Positions 10,157 through 19,979 are shown, counted from the stretch's first letter. The stretch is 64,000 nt of DNA from Pseudoalteromonas luteoviolacea H33-S (GCF_001625695.1 NZ_AUXY01000024.1:1-64000); one strand, 5' to 3'. The notes: a model not told the origin generated them from the sequence alone. Numbers and translations are program-made.

Positions 10157-10248
10157 AAACAGCCTACTTATTATTTTAGTGCATAATAACAAGTAGCCCG
10201 TTTACTTTTGAATCGTTAAAGTGTTGCAAAATTTATCTAAACAAGTCA

Positions 10249-11145
10249 TCAAAGCGATGTCATAGCTCTGCCCGCATATTCGCTATAAAAGCTTTCAATG
10301 GCACCGCGCTTTTGCATAGTCACAAAGACTTGTCGGCCTGACTTACCGCCAAATGCCACATTTGTGGGATATTTACCTTTCAATTTAACCGTTCTCAGTA
10401 ACTCGCCTTTCGGTGATAATATGGCAACTTCACCGGCGCCGTAACGAGCAACATACAAATTACCACGTTCGTCAGTACGCATCCCGTCCAGACCATGGTC
10501 ATCAAATTGGTAAAACAATCTTGCTTCACCCAACTGTCCATTTTTGTTTATATCAAACGCCCAGATCCTTTGCTGAACACTCTCATTTACATACAGCACA
10601 GTATTATCTGGGCTTATCTCAATGCCATTGGTGGTGCCCATGTCTTTTTTTAAGCGCTCAACTTGCCCTGTTGTGCTAATACGCCATACCTGACCATTCC
10701 CACCTTGCCAGTTAGGATCGCTCGCATACAAAGTGCCATCGTCTGCGATGGCAATATCGTTAGGTTGATTCATAGTAGGCTCATGGGCAAAAACACGGAT
10801 CTGCTTTTGCGGGGTAATTTGCAATATATTGTGCTGTGTATAATCTGCGATATACATATTGCCTTTTTTATCAAAACGGATCCCGTTACCTATGCTGCCT
10901 TTAGGAAGCTTAACGTATAAAGAAGCCTTATTTTGCGCTGTGATCTGGCCAATCGTTCCCTGCTCTTTATAATTCACCGCATATAACACACCACGTGCAT
11001 CGACAGCGGGTCCCTCTACTCCGGTTGTAAACTCCCCATCAGCGACCCAATCCTGAGTTTGATATAAAGGTTCATTAGGCGTGTTCAGACTTTGACAACC
11101 ACCCAACCCAATTATTAACAAAGTAGTGCCCAGAATTGCTTTCAT
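10249..11145 (-). CDS. SMP-30/gluconolactonase-like lipoprotein
   Basis: 298 residues from ATG 11145, chosen because ACGGAGCG sits just upstream and the result is a clean lipoprotein signal (MKAILGTTLLIIGLGGC, lipobox LGGC). An ATG at 11178 would put eleven extra residues before it. The mature part has repeated blades of the SMP-30/strictosidine-synthase beta-propeller type (GIRFDKKGNMYIADY, GIEISPDNTVLYVNES, GMRTDERGNLYVARYG). Such proteins are often metal-dependent lactonases. The Asn and Asp residues expected for metal binding are plausible but not proved. Envelope location is predicted; the substrate is unknown. Confidence 0.82.
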   Translation of the reverse strand: MKAILGTTLLIIGLGGCQSLNTPNEPLYQTQDWVADGEFTTGVEGPAVDARGVLYAVNYKEQGTIGQITAQNKASLYVKLPKGSIGNGIRFDKKGNMYIADYTQHNILQITPQKQIRVFAHEPTMNQPNDIAIADDGTLYASDPNWQGGNGQVWRISTTGQVERLKKDMGTTNGIEISPDNTVLYVNESVQQRIWAFDINKNGQLGEARLFYQFDDHGLDGMRTDERGNLYVARYGAGEVAILSPKGELLRTVKLKGKYPTNVAFGGKSGRQVFVTMQKRGAIESFYSEYAGRAMTSL

Positions 11146-11222
11146 AGTTCGCTCCGTGGAAAAAAATTTAGTATGCAATCTGGGCCGTAGGTTGTGAATT
11201 GAGATTTATTCACTCTGCATAG

Positions 11223-13472
11223 TTAGAATAGATAACGCATCTTAAAAATCGCACTATCCTCGTCGGGTCTAGTCCAGTTTTGCTCCACGCCATCAAGCCA
11301 TCCCTGTTCTCCTACGTTGTCCCTCTGCAAAGCGACAATATCTCGGCCGCCACGGCGATACACCAAATAAATGTCAGAGTATGCCCCTAGACGATATCGT
11401 AATTTGAATTGAGACATGAGGCCTTTATCAACAAAGCTGGTATCAAGATCATTTCGCTGCACCAAGCCTTGCTCTGTTACTTGAAAGATCTCTTTACTTG
11501 CCGCCTCCAATACAGACCATTGCACATTCGCTGAGAGCTCCAGGTTATCAGCTAGCAGCGAAGAGACTTCTATTGTGTTTACAAAGTAACGTCTATCATA
11601 TTCTGTAATTTGGTTGCGCTTATTGGCGACCAGCCAGCCATCGCCATTACGATAGAAATTATTAAACTTAATATTCCAGTTTTCATGCGGCATCCATGTC
11701 ATATCTAGCGCATATTGCTGAGCATGCCCAGATAAACCTTCTTCATCAAGCTCTATACTCGCCGCCCAGCTAAAGCTTCCTATATAAGGGCTGACATATA
11801 ATACTCTCGTCTCAAAAGCTTCAGGGAGTTCAAACGCAATACTGTCAGCACCGATATTATCTTGCCAGCCCTTACCGGTATGATCCAATTGCATCGTCCA
11901 CTGTGCACCATTACTCATCATGAGCTCCGCTCGATACCCCTGCTTTGATGGTAGCTTTAAACCATCTGTATTCGTTTCATAAGAGACATCATATACATGC
12001 TTGACCCGCGTCAGCCAATTATTGTTAATGTTCACTGCATGACTAAAGTTTAAATTCATATACTGCCAATCGTTGCGCTTCATGTAACCCATATCTCGGT
12101 TATTAAAGTGTCGATTGAGCCGCAAGTACTTGCCCGACGCGCTGGTATTTGGAGAGAACTGATAACCAATATCGAGCGACGCGCCATTACCCGTATTTTT
12201 CTCTTCACCATCAATTTGACTCAGTAAAAAAGCGCTTTGCACTGACCATGTTTCACTTTGATATTGGCTGTCCCAAGCGGCACTGTGAGCTTGACGGTTA
12301 AGCCAAGGCCGCTCTACATGTGTCGCTAAAACCCCCGTCCGCCAATTTGCCGTTCGGTAGCTATATCGGCCCGCATAGAAATGTTTACCCACTGCGTTAT
12401 CTAGGCTATTTTCGCGTACCGCAAATCCACCCCACTGATTATGTGTGCCTTGATGAACAAAACGTACAGCTCCATCAATAGGCGTGATCATCTCGCTACC
12501 ATCATCACTGCTCGCCCCTATTCGGCGGGTATGGATCAACTTAGTGTCTTGTAGCGCATCGACATTAAACACACTAATATCTTGAGTAAAAAAGGGCCGT
12601 TTATCAGTCCTTAAAGTCTCTACCGCTGAGTAATTTACATCGACGTCGTCACTATCAACTTGGGCAAAGTCAGGGTTCATTGCCACAGACAAAGTTTGGT
12701 TGTGAGCTGGTTTGTAAAGTAAATCAAAGCCCACATCTGATTCTCTATTTTTCCCCTGACGCTCAGTAAAATGATGCTGGTGTGTCATGTAGGGAACAAA
12801 GCTCAATTGAGATTGCACAGGCACTTTGACTTCAAGCTTTGGCATATTTAAAAAGAAGTCACTGTTAGATAATGTTTGCTGCTGATTAGCAAAAATATGA
12901 TTAGACTCTAGCTCATACAGCTGGACCCCAAGCCCGATAGTCGCTAACCCCTGCTCGTTGAGCTTTGGAGAGAATGACACACTGTGCCAAGGAATAAATA
13001 TCTCACTGCTCCAATGCGTCCCATACTCATGATAAGCGCTTTGCCAGTCACCATCCCAATCATGATCTGTGGTTCGCTGTGAAGTCACCACCGCATCTTG
13101 AGTACCACCACCGAGTGTGATTGCAAATAAGTAAGCACTGCTGCCATCACCTGAAAAATCTATATACACGCGGTTAAAATCAGCCTGCATAAAGCCATCT
13201 TGCAGATTAAACTGCTTTTTACGACTATGCACAGGCTGAAAGTTAGTGATGCCAATATAAATGCCCGATTGATCCGAAAATACTTGTGCATTGAGCTTAT
13301 CGTTAAATACTTTATGTGTGGCTGGCACAACCTGAAAAAACGTTTCTATTTTTTGTGCTGACTGCCAAGCTTGATCATCAAGTTTCCCATCAATAATGAG
13401 TGAGTTAGCATAACTTACTGGTATGATTGAGCCAATGACCATTGCTAAAACACTGCACTTACATGCCCTCAT
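11223..13472 (-). CDS. DUF5916 outer-membrane protein with N-terminal CBM9-like domain
   Basis: 749 residues with a signal peptide (to about residue 22), then a carbohydrate-binding-family-9-like domain (IIDGKLDDQAWQSAQKIETFFQ). A long beta-rich region follows, with alternating aromatic strands, ending in the C-terminal Phe (MRYLF) typical of outer-membrane barrels. Motifs such as FAQVDSDDVDVNYSAVETLRTDKRPFF are characteristic of DUF5916. These proteins are common in Alteromonadales and Bacteroidetes; their role is not established, but nutrient uptake or surface glycan binding is plausible. It is divergent from the membrane-bound regulator starting at 13636, with three direct repeats in between, which suggests direct control. 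Confidence 0.85.
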   Translation of the reverse strand: MRACKCSVLAMVIGSIIPVSYANSLIIDGKLDDQAWQSAQKIETFFQVVPATHKVFNDKLNAQVFSDQSGIYIGITNFQPVHSRKKQFNLQDGFMQADFNRVYIDFSGDGSSAYLFAITLGGGTQDAVVTSQRTTDHDWDGDWQSAYHEYGTHWSSEIFIPWHSVSFSPKLNEQGLATIGLGVQLYELESNHIFANQQQTLSNSDFFLNMPKLEVKVPVQSQLSFVPYMTHQHHFTERQGKNRESDVGFDLLYKPAHNQTLSVAMNPDFAQVDSDDVDVNYSAVETLRTDKRPFFTQDISVFNVDALQDTKLIHTRRIGASSDDGSEMITPIDGAVRFVHQGTHNQWGGFAVRENSLDNAVGKHFYAGRYSYRTANWRTGVLATHVERPWLNRQAHSAAWDSQYQSETWSVQSAFLLSQIDGEEKNTGNGASLDIGYQFSPNTSASGKYLRLNRHFNNRDMGYMKRNDWQYMNLNFSHAVNINNNWLTRVKHVYDVSYETNTDGLKLPSKQGYRAELMMSNGAQWTMQLDHTGKGWQDNIGADSIAFELPEAFETRVLYVSPYIGSFSWAASIELDEEGLSGHAQQYALDMTWMPHENWNIKFNNFYRNGDGWLVANKRNQITEYDRRYFVNTIEVSSLLADNLELSANVQWSVLEAASKEIFQVTEQGLVQRNDLDTSFVDKGLMSQFKLRYRLGAYSDIYLVYRRGGRDIVALQRDNVGEQGWLDGVEQNWTRPDEDSAIFKMRYLF

Positions 13473-13542
13473 TCAATTTCCCCCTTTTATCTAGAGGTCT
13501 GTTATATAAGCAAATATTTAGCGTTTAAAAGCTTATGGTTTT

Positions 13543-13605
13543 CTGAAGAATAGATTTAAATGGCTGAACAAGATTGACTTTAACCTGAACAAGGTTACCT
13601 TTGAA
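13543..13605 (+). promoter_or_regulatory. Three direct repeats with 21-bp phasing, candidate operator
   Basis: The core ctgaa(g/c)aa begins at 13543, 13564 and 13585, exactly two helical turns apart. The second and third copies share ctgaacaag(a/g)tt and a T-rich tail; the first is more degenerate. It lies in the divergent gap before the wHTH regulator at 13636 and upstream of the DUF5916 gene. OmpR/PhoB-type domains typically bind direct repeats on one face of DNA. Confidence 0.5.
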
Positions 13606-13635
13606 TTGAGCCTAATATGACAACAAGGTTGGAAG

Positions 13636-15729
13636 ATGGATCGTGAAAATACAGCTGTTGAACACAGCCCCAAAAAAGTCGGCAATGAAGAAAACAAACG
13701 CTATCAATTTGCTCATTGGCAATTCTTTAATGACAAGGATGAATTGTGGAATACACAAACTCACACTGTGAGTAAACTGGAACCACAAGTTGCTCGATTA
13801 CTCACTTTACTGATCATACAACAAGGCCAAGTCCTCACCAAAGAAATGCTCAATAAGCAACTTTGGCCAAATACCATTGTTGAGGCAAACAGTCTCTATC
13901 AGCTACTTACTAAGCTGCGTAAAGAGCTTCAAGATAGCGCTAAAAATCCGCTATACATTAAAACTGTGCCCAAAAAAGGATATTTATTTTTACCTGAAGT
14001 GTCTGTCATCAGCCTGTCAGAAAGTGAGCCTGTGAAACGCGATGGCAACATAACGACCCAAAACCAACTCGCTAATACAAAGTCATCCTTGTCTGGTCAA
14101 ATTCAATCACTACTGACTAAAAAGCGCTGCTGGGCACTCACTCTCTCTGCTGGTGCTTGCTTTAGTGCCATCGCATTTTTTTCATCAACACCAGATGAGC
14201 TTGTAACACCAGTATATGAACGTGAAGACATTACCTATGCACTCGGTGTCGAGTTTAATGTTGCAGCGCACGTTCAATATGACTTATTAGCCTACATTGA
14301 ACAATTCAATACCCTAAAAATCACAGATAAAAAGGGGCAGTACCAACAAACACGGACATTTGACACACGCATTGCACATCCTACTTGGCATCCTGAGAAA
14401 AAGCAGCTTGCCTATTGGCAGTATCAAGGTGACAAATGCATACTGCACATCAGTGATGAGCATGGTGACATGATTCACAGCAGTGAGCCTATGCCGTGCC
14501 ACGTAATACGTCCGCCAGTTTGGCAATCTGACAATGAGTTGGTGTTGACCATCATTGAAAAATCAGAACATAGCGCTTACTTATATCGAGTGGAACAAGA
14601 GCAATTAGTTAAAATTCCATTACCAAAAAAGGCGAATGAGAAGTATGTTGGTGCGATTCGAGCTTGGGGAGAGCAAATTTATTACCTCATTGTCGATGCC
14701 GAACACAACTCGCGTTTAGTCAGTTTAGACGGCAAGATCCATTTGACTTGGAGCTTCCCTATTTGGCTTTTTAATTTTGATCCAGAAAAAAAAACGATAG
14801 TGAGTAATGATGATAGCGCCCACTACAACTTAATCGGCAAACATAGAAGTGGTCAAACTTACCCTGTATTTGCAACCTCTCAAGGGATGTTTAGTAACCT
14901 CTCTATTGACCAAAATGGCGATATTTATACAGCAGCAGAAACCTGGCAGGTGAACATTCGAGACCAAGATGACCTACCGATATTTTCGAGCTCAAGTAAT
15001 GACTTCCTGCCAGTCACCAATGACTTAGGGGAAACCGTCTTTATGTCGCGCAGAACTGGGCAATGTGAGATCTACCTGCACTCTAATAACCAGTTAAAGC
15101 AGTTGTCGTTTAATAAAGGCCATGAACTGGTTAGCTTTTTAGCCTGGGATCCACAGCTCAGTAAAATTCTCTCAAATCGAGATAAAGAGCTCGTGCTGTA
15201 TGATAGAGAAGATGTCATTATCAGTTTTGATAGTCAGCACAGCAGTATGCCAAGGCAATTTGGCTGGCTTGATCAGCAAAGTATTTGGTCCAGTGATACG
15301 CAATTTGTTCATACCTTTAATTTAGATGGCAGCTTGCTCACTAAAACCAAGTTTGCATCAGAATTTTTAATTTTTGATACCGAGCAACAAAGCTGGATTG
15401 TGCTACAAGACGATACTCTATATTTAACCTCATCTTTGGCAAATTTTGACGCGCAAAAACAGTCATTAACCACGCTTCCCAAAAACGCGATTCACATGAT
15501 TAAAAATCCACGCCTCGTCAATGGCGAACTTTACTGGCAGTCCACTTGGTCAAAAACAGACATTATTTGGAAAATGCCTCTTTCATCTCCTCACATGGTG
15601 ACAAAAATACGGCAAGAACCGCTCATTTGGCACTATGATATTACGCCAGATGGTGCGCTTAGGGTGGCGAAAATGGAATCTGTTGAAGCTGATATAAGAC
15701 GTATCGCGCCACAACCTAAAGACAGTTAA
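13636..15729 (+). CDS. CadC/ToxR-like membrane-bound transcriptional regulator with sensory beta-propeller
   Basis: 697 residues. An OmpR/PhoB-type winged-helix domain lies at about residues 20-120 (LTLLIIQQGQVLTKEMLNKQLWPNTIVEANSLYQ.., ending KKGYLFL). One membrane segment follows at about 170-190 (WALTLSAGACFSAIAFF), then a long periplasmic part of repeated blades resembling TolB/WD40-like propellers. This is the one-component membrane regulator design (CadC, ToxR): DNA binding inside, sensing outside. It is divergent from the DUF5916 gene and likely regulates it. The start has a weak GGAAG (ttggaagatg). Confidence 0.88.
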   Translation: MDRENTAVEHSPKKVGNEENKRYQFAHWQFFNDKDELWNTQTHTVSKLEPQVARLLTLLIIQQGQVLTKEMLNKQLWPNTIVEANSLYQLLTKLRKELQDSAKNPLYIKTVPKKGYLFLPEVSVISLSESEPVKRDGNITTQNQLANTKSSLSGQIQSLLTKKRCWALTLSAGACFSAIAFFSSTPDELVTPVYEREDITYALGVEFNVAAHVQYDLLAYIEQFNTLKITDKKGQYQQTRTFDTRIAHPTWHPEKKQLAYWQYQGDKCILHISDEHGDMIHSSEPMPCHVIRPPVWQSDNELVLTIIEKSEHSAYLYRVEQEQLVKIPLPKKANEKYVGAIRAWGEQIYYLIVDAEHNSRLVSLDGKIHLTWSFPIWLFNFDPEKKTIVSNDDSAHYNLIGKHRSGQTYPVFATSQGMFSNLSIDQNGDIYTAAETWQVNIRDQDDLPIFSSSSNDFLPVTNDLGETVFMSRRTGQCEIYLHSNNQLKQLSFNKGHELVSFLAWDPQLSKILSNRDKELVLYDREDVIISFDSQHSSMPRQFGWLDQQSIWSSDTQFVHTFNLDGSLLTKTKFASEFLIFDTEQQSWIVLQDDTLYLTSSLANFDAQKQSLTTLPKNAIHMIKNPRLVNGELYWQSTWSKTDIIWKMPLSSPHMVTKIRQEPLIWHYDITPDGALRVAKMESVEADIRRIAPQPKDS

Positions 15730-15741
15730 CTGTTCAAAAAC

Positions 15742-15770
15742 GAAAGCCAGTAGATTAAAAACTGGCTTTC
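15742..15770. terminator. Inverted repeat, possible terminator
   Basis: GAAAGCCAGT and ACTGGCTTTC form a perfect 10-bp stem with a 9-base loop, 12 bases after the regulator stop. There is no clean T-run on the plus strand, so termination is uncertain. Confidence 0.5.
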
Positions 15771-15885
15771 AAAGATGTACTAATATATTTTCAATAATTG
15801 ACATATTTCCCCGATACCTCTCCACAATCATTCCACTTTTTCATGATAAAAACATCATGATGTAATTAAAAATAGTGAAATAAAC

Positions 15886-17811
15886 ATGATGCGCTCTAAG
15901 TATTTGGCATTAGCTATGCCTTTTTTGCTCACTGCATGCTTCAGTGAAAGTGATAATAAACCTAATCTCATCACGCCTGAAATAAGCACGCAAACCGATC
16001 CAGTACCAAATGTTGCTTTAACTGAAATTAAAACTCCGCAGCAAACAATTTATCAACCAGGCCAACCAATTACACTCGATTATTCAATTAGCTCTGAATT
16101 GCTAGATACCCAAAACATTGGGGTCACTTTCATGGCAATTGCCAGAGATAAAGTCGCGCAGCTTGAAACCGAAGACAAGCCAGAAGGCTTTAACTTAGGT
16201 GTTCACCACATTACACAGCTAGAGTCGGGCTCACAAAGCTTCACCGCAACACTGATGTTTCCAAATGAGCAAATACCCAGTGGTGAATACGTCATTGCTG
16301 CCTATGTTGACAGCGCCAAGCTCATTACCGATGAGGCAAACTTAGATGACAACCGTTCGCGAGGACATGACAGCAATGATTTTGTGACCTATGCGCAAAT
16401 CACCATAGATTCATCCCATTACCATGATTTTGTGCTTGATAGAGCAACCGTCGGGGATGGCTTTGCCATGTTCCCTGAGTTTGGCACTCGCGATGCGGAG
16501 TCAGAAGGTAACCCTACTCAAATGCGCTCGGATATCATTGGTCACATTGATGCAAGTAAGTTTGGTAACACAGTCAACTCTGCGGATGTCACGGCAGAAA
16601 TCATTATTGAAGATCAGGCGTATACGGCTCATTTCTGGCAAGAAGGCCAAGATCACTATGCAGAGAAAATGCGCATCACCTTTGCACAGTTTGAGCAAAG
16701 CCACTATTTCCCATATGACATTGCCGTCAATGGCGCGCTGCTACATAAAATTAGACAAGCCTATGATGTCAACTCAAGCGAGAACGCTTTTGATATTCGC
16801 TTCACCTTACATGACACGTCAGAATTTGACGAAGCAGATACCAGCAATAACAGTTTCACTTTAAACGTGCCTTACAGCTTGTATCAAGATACCACCCCAA
16901 ACGATGACGTATTGGCAAAGCATAATTTGCCGACCCATACTGACTCAGCAAACCGTTCAGCGCGCAGTTTGCCAAACGATGACTTGGCTTTTACGCTTAG
17001 TCAGCAAACATCAGAGCAATTTATTTTACTCGACTTATTTAGTAATACCTATGGTGATAAGTCAAAAGTCGCGGTTGTACCAAGCTTCCTATCTCTGATC
17101 ATTTTAAAAGCGACAGAAGGCGGATATGCATGGGCATCAAGTGGCGGCGGCTTTGATCTATATATGTTTGATGACAGCGTCGACTTATTCTCCGCAGGCG
17201 CCAGTGGTGTTGCCGATGGTGCGAATGGTACTGTAAGTTACTCTATGGGCGTATCCCTGCTAGGTAAATCACTGATTTCTGAATCAGACTCTGTCACGGC
17301 ACTAGATGAAAGCTACACGCATGATTGGAGTGAAGAGCAGAAGTTATTCTCTACGACTTTCACGATTGCCATTGTGCCAGTAAGTGTATCTGCGGGCATT
17401 AAAGGTGAAGTTGGCGTAGGCGCAGAATTAAAATATGAAGATCAACGCTTTAGCATCGGTGGTGACATCTTAACAGCAAGCCTTGATGCATATGCAACAG
17501 CAGGCATTGATTTATTGATTGCCAGTGGCGGTATCGGCATCGACTTTTTGATCATTTCTGAAACCTTATCAGCCACGGCGTATACTGATATTAGTAAAGC
17601 AATAAGCGACTCTGAAATCACCTATGGTATCGATGTGAGCAATCATATGAAGGCCATTGAAGGCGAGCTATACCTTTGGGTGAAGTACCCAGGTTATGAG
17701 TTCTGTTGTTCATTCCCAACTAAGACAGCAACAAAAACCTTGTATGACACAGGCGCTTTGTATAATAAAACATGGCAAATGCTGGATTACAGCGATAGCT
17801 TTAAGTTCTAA
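15886..17811 (+). CDS. Large lipoprotein of unknown function
   Basis: 641 residues starting with a lipoprotein signal (lipobox LLTAC, Cys at about residue 18). The first 350 residues look like beta-sandwich modules (YQPGQPITLDYSIS.., FDEADTSNNSFTLNVPY), the latter like CARDB-type extracellular domains. The last 250 residues are rich in Gly/Ala/Ser beta strands (GVGAELKYEDQRFSIGG, YATAGIDLLIASGGIGIDFLI), reminiscent of an amphipathic sheet. I do not recognise the family. It lies 11 bp before a secreted protein with lipid-transfer-like features, so the two probably work together. Codon 2 is also ATG (15889). Confidence 0.75.
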   Translation: MMRSKYLALAMPFLLTACFSESDNKPNLITPEISTQTDPVPNVALTEIKTPQQTIYQPGQPITLDYSISSELLDTQNIGVTFMAIARDKVAQLETEDKPEGFNLGVHHITQLESGSQSFTATLMFPNEQIPSGEYVIAAYVDSAKLITDEANLDDNRSRGHDSNDFVTYAQITIDSSHYHDFVLDRATVGDGFAMFPEFGTRDAESEGNPTQMRSDIIGHIDASKFGNTVNSADVTAEIIIEDQAYTAHFWQEGQDHYAEKMRITFAQFEQSHYFPYDIAVNGALLHKIRQAYDVNSSENAFDIRFTLHDTSEFDEADTSNNSFTLNVPYSLYQDTTPNDDVLAKHNLPTHTDSANRSARSLPNDDLAFTLSQQTSEQFILLDLFSNTYGDKSKVAVVPSFLSLIILKATEGGYAWASSGGGFDLYMFDDSVDLFSAGASGVADGANGTVSYSMGVSLLGKSLISESDSVTALDESYTHDWSEEQKLFSTTFTIAIVPVSVSAGIKGEVGVGAELKYEDQRFSIGGDILTASLDAYATAGIDLLIASGGIGIDFLIISETLSATAYTDISKAISDSEITYGIDVSNHMKAIEGELYLWVKYPGYEFCCSFPTKTATKTLYDTGALYNKTWQMLDYSDSFKF

Positions 17812-17822
17812 ACGAGTAAAGT

Positions 17823-19553
17823 ATGAAACGGGTTACCCCATTATTACTTTGCACATTAACACTGCCTTTTGGCAGTGTTAATGCCAGCCAAGAGTGTGCG
17901 CGCTGGGGCGAATTTACAACGCATGCAAGTACAAAAATGACCACGCTCAACACCCCAAGTCAAAATAAACTCACCGTCTCTGGCGACTTGGTTTATCGAC
18001 CTTTACTAAAAACAGACACGCATTACTGGCTAGGTTTGCAGCTATCATCTGCTGAATTACAACTCGACAATACGCCAATTCAAGCCTTGTATTACAGTGT
18101 GCCATTTGCAGTAAAAATCGCATCATCGGGTGATATTTTAGACTATCACTTTGCAGCCAAGCTTAAGCCTGAAGATGAACAAAAATTAATGGCCATTTAT
18201 CAGCAGTTTCATATCGAGCATGTAAAACAGCTCGATTTAAGTGCACCGGTCATTTTGGAAGAAAATGACAATCTTGGTCGCTATCGAATTCAGTATCAGG
18301 CACGAGCAGATCAATCAATTCAAAAGCAGAAGTTAGACTACACGTTGACGACACAAGGGACTCAGCTATTTTCCTTTAAGAAACCACACATAAAGCAAGA
18401 TTTATTCACTTTCAACCTAACGGATTGCTGGATAAGTGAATTACAGGGTTACAACAATACCCTGGTTGAAAGCGCCAAAGGCGATATCAATATCAATGTC
18501 TCTCAAACTATTCGATATACTCAAAAACAGCAACCGATTGCAACGAATATTGCGTTAATGTCATTGCCGATCTCGCCATTAAAGTGGCCACAATTGCCCT
18601 TAAATAGCGTATACCCAAAGCCTAAGCCTGTGCCGCTTGCCAGTGCAAAAAGCTTTACTGACTTACTGCTAAGCAAAGATTTACGCGCTCTATCAACAGA
18701 GGCACTGCTACAACTTCTTTATGACAACCAAATACATCTAAATGCATTGCACAGCTTGATCAAGCAGGGCTCCTTCGAAGATAAACAGCTCAGTCGTTTA
18801 CTCCTTATGATTGGTAAAAGTGATTTTACCTATGCCCATCAATTATTAACTGACCTCTACTTAGATACAGAGCTCGATGCCAATCAACGCTTTCGCAGTT
18901 TAATGGCATTAAAATACAGCGAGCACCCTTTATCTCCAGAGCTCATTGACTCTATCTACAGCCATATAGACAGTGAAGAGTTAACCTCAAGCGATGAAAA
19001 ACTAGCACGTACAGCGCTTATGGTATTGGGTGTCATAGCAAGTAATCAAGCAGGTAGTGAGTTTGCTCAATCATTGACGGAATCACTGGCAGATAGACTG
19101 GTAACCACACTCGATGCAAAAAAACAGGCAACTTTACTGACAGCATTAGGTAACAGTGCTGATGAGACACACCAAGAGAGTATTTCTAAGTTCTTACAAA
19201 ATGATGATGCGAAGCTTCGTGCAAAGGCCGCACAGGCTTTGGGGAACATGCCAAATGAGATAAGTTTAGGCTACCTAGAAAAGTCGCTCAAAAGTGAATC
19301 GAATACTGACACACAGCAAGCATTGCTATCAGCCATGGGGAATAATCAACTCTCTGAACGTCAAATAGACAATGTTATTGGTTTTGCGCAAAAGCAGCAA
19401 AGTAATGCAGTGCGAGTTGCCGCCATCAATGCAGCCGCAAAGCAAATGACCCATAATCAAGAGATAAAAGACAAGCTTAAGCCGTTACTCAAGCAAGAAC
19501 GCGATCAGCAAGTGCTCAGAGCCCTGATGAACGCTATCCACGGAAATAACTAA
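17823..19553 (+). CDS. Secreted HEAT-repeat protein resembling large lipid-transfer proteins
   Basis: 576 residues with a signal peptide (MKRVTPLLLCTLTLPFGSVNA). Residues about 25-210 are beta-rich and include YYSVPFAVKIASSGDILDYHF...DEQKLMAIYQQFHIEH. This recalls the N-terminal sheet of vitellogenin/MTP/apolipophorin proteins, where a similar strand-turn precedes a helix ending in LLQ. Residues about 280-576 are alpha-helical HEAT-like repeats (LLTALGNSADETHQESISKFLQNDDAKLRAKAAQALGNM). Vitellogenin-type helical domains carry closely similar ALGN..HP.S...I..L....LR..A..AL segments. The domain order also matches. The relationship is inference from pattern, not from a search. Probably co-expressed with the lipoprotein 11 bp upstream. 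Confidence 0.7.
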   Translation: MKRVTPLLLCTLTLPFGSVNASQECARWGEFTTHASTKMTTLNTPSQNKLTVSGDLVYRPLLKTDTHYWLGLQLSSAELQLDNTPIQALYYSVPFAVKIASSGDILDYHFAAKLKPEDEQKLMAIYQQFHIEHVKQLDLSAPVILEENDNLGRYRIQYQARADQSIQKQKLDYTLTTQGTQLFSFKKPHIKQDLFTFNLTDCWISELQGYNNTLVESAKGDININVSQTIRYTQKQQPIATNIALMSLPISPLKWPQLPLNSVYPKPKPVPLASAKSFTDLLLSKDLRALSTEALLQLLYDNQIHLNALHSLIKQGSFEDKQLSRLLLMIGKSDFTYAHQLLTDLYLDTELDANQRFRSLMALKYSEHPLSPELIDSIYSHIDSEELTSSDEKLARTALMVLGVIASNQAGSEFAQSLTESLADRLVTTLDAKKQATLLTALGNSADETHQESISKFLQNDDAKLRAKAAQALGNMPNEISLGYLEKSLKSESNTDTQQALLSAMGNNQLSERQIDNVIGFAQKQQSNAVRVAAINAAAKQMTHNQEIKDKLKPLLKQERDQQVLRALMNAIHGNN

Positions 19554-19767
19554 TCAGTAGAGGCAAGGATGCCCTTTTCAGCCACCACCCATTAGAAGCT
19601 CATAGGCGCCCTGTATACAACACCAACAGGATATGAAAATCAGACATTAGTTTTTAGTTTTAATAAGTGCTTGAATAGGAAAACTTGTAAATTGAAAAGA
19701 TAAAGGAAAATAGATTAAAACGAGACTAAAATAATAGAGGAGATAATTCATGCAGGATAAACATGAA
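19554..19767. other. Intergenic gap between the HEAT-repeat gene and the tRNA-Asp array
   Basis: No gene seen. A short hairpin ggcaaggatgcc followed by cttttc just after 19553 may be a weak terminator. The 3' end of the tRNA-Asp transcript falls here; no clear terminator for it was found. Confidence 0.4.
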
Positions 19768-19844
19768 TGGCGGAGTGGACGGGACTCGAACCCGCGACCC
19801 CCGGCGTGACAGGCCGGTATTCTAACCAACTGAACTACCACTCC
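19768..19844 (-). tRNA. tRNA-Asp(GTC), copy 1
   Basis: 77 nt with encoded CCA. Acceptor arms GGAGTGG/CCACTCC; anticodon stem CCGGC/GCCGG with loop CTGTCAC, giving anticodon GTC; T arm GGGTTCGAGTCCC. Last gene in transcription order. Flanks share only a 5-base complement (aacat at 19760 / atgtt at 19859). Confidence 0.98.
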
Positions 19845-19878
19845 GCAGTGGCATGTATATGTTCTTTAAGATATCAAA

Positions 19879-19955
19879 TGGCGGAGTGGACGGGACTCGA
19901 ACCCGCGACCCCCGGCGTGACAGGCCGGTATTCTAACCAACTGAACTACCACTCC
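19879..19955 (-). tRNA. tRNA-Asp(GTC), copy 2
   Basis: Sequence identical to copy 1, CCA encoded. Flanks aagatatc (19868-19875) and gatatctt (19961-19968) are exact complements and would close the pre-tRNA with an 8-bp stem. Confidence 0.98.
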
Positions 19956-19979
19956 GCAGAGATATCTTTTTACGCTAAA

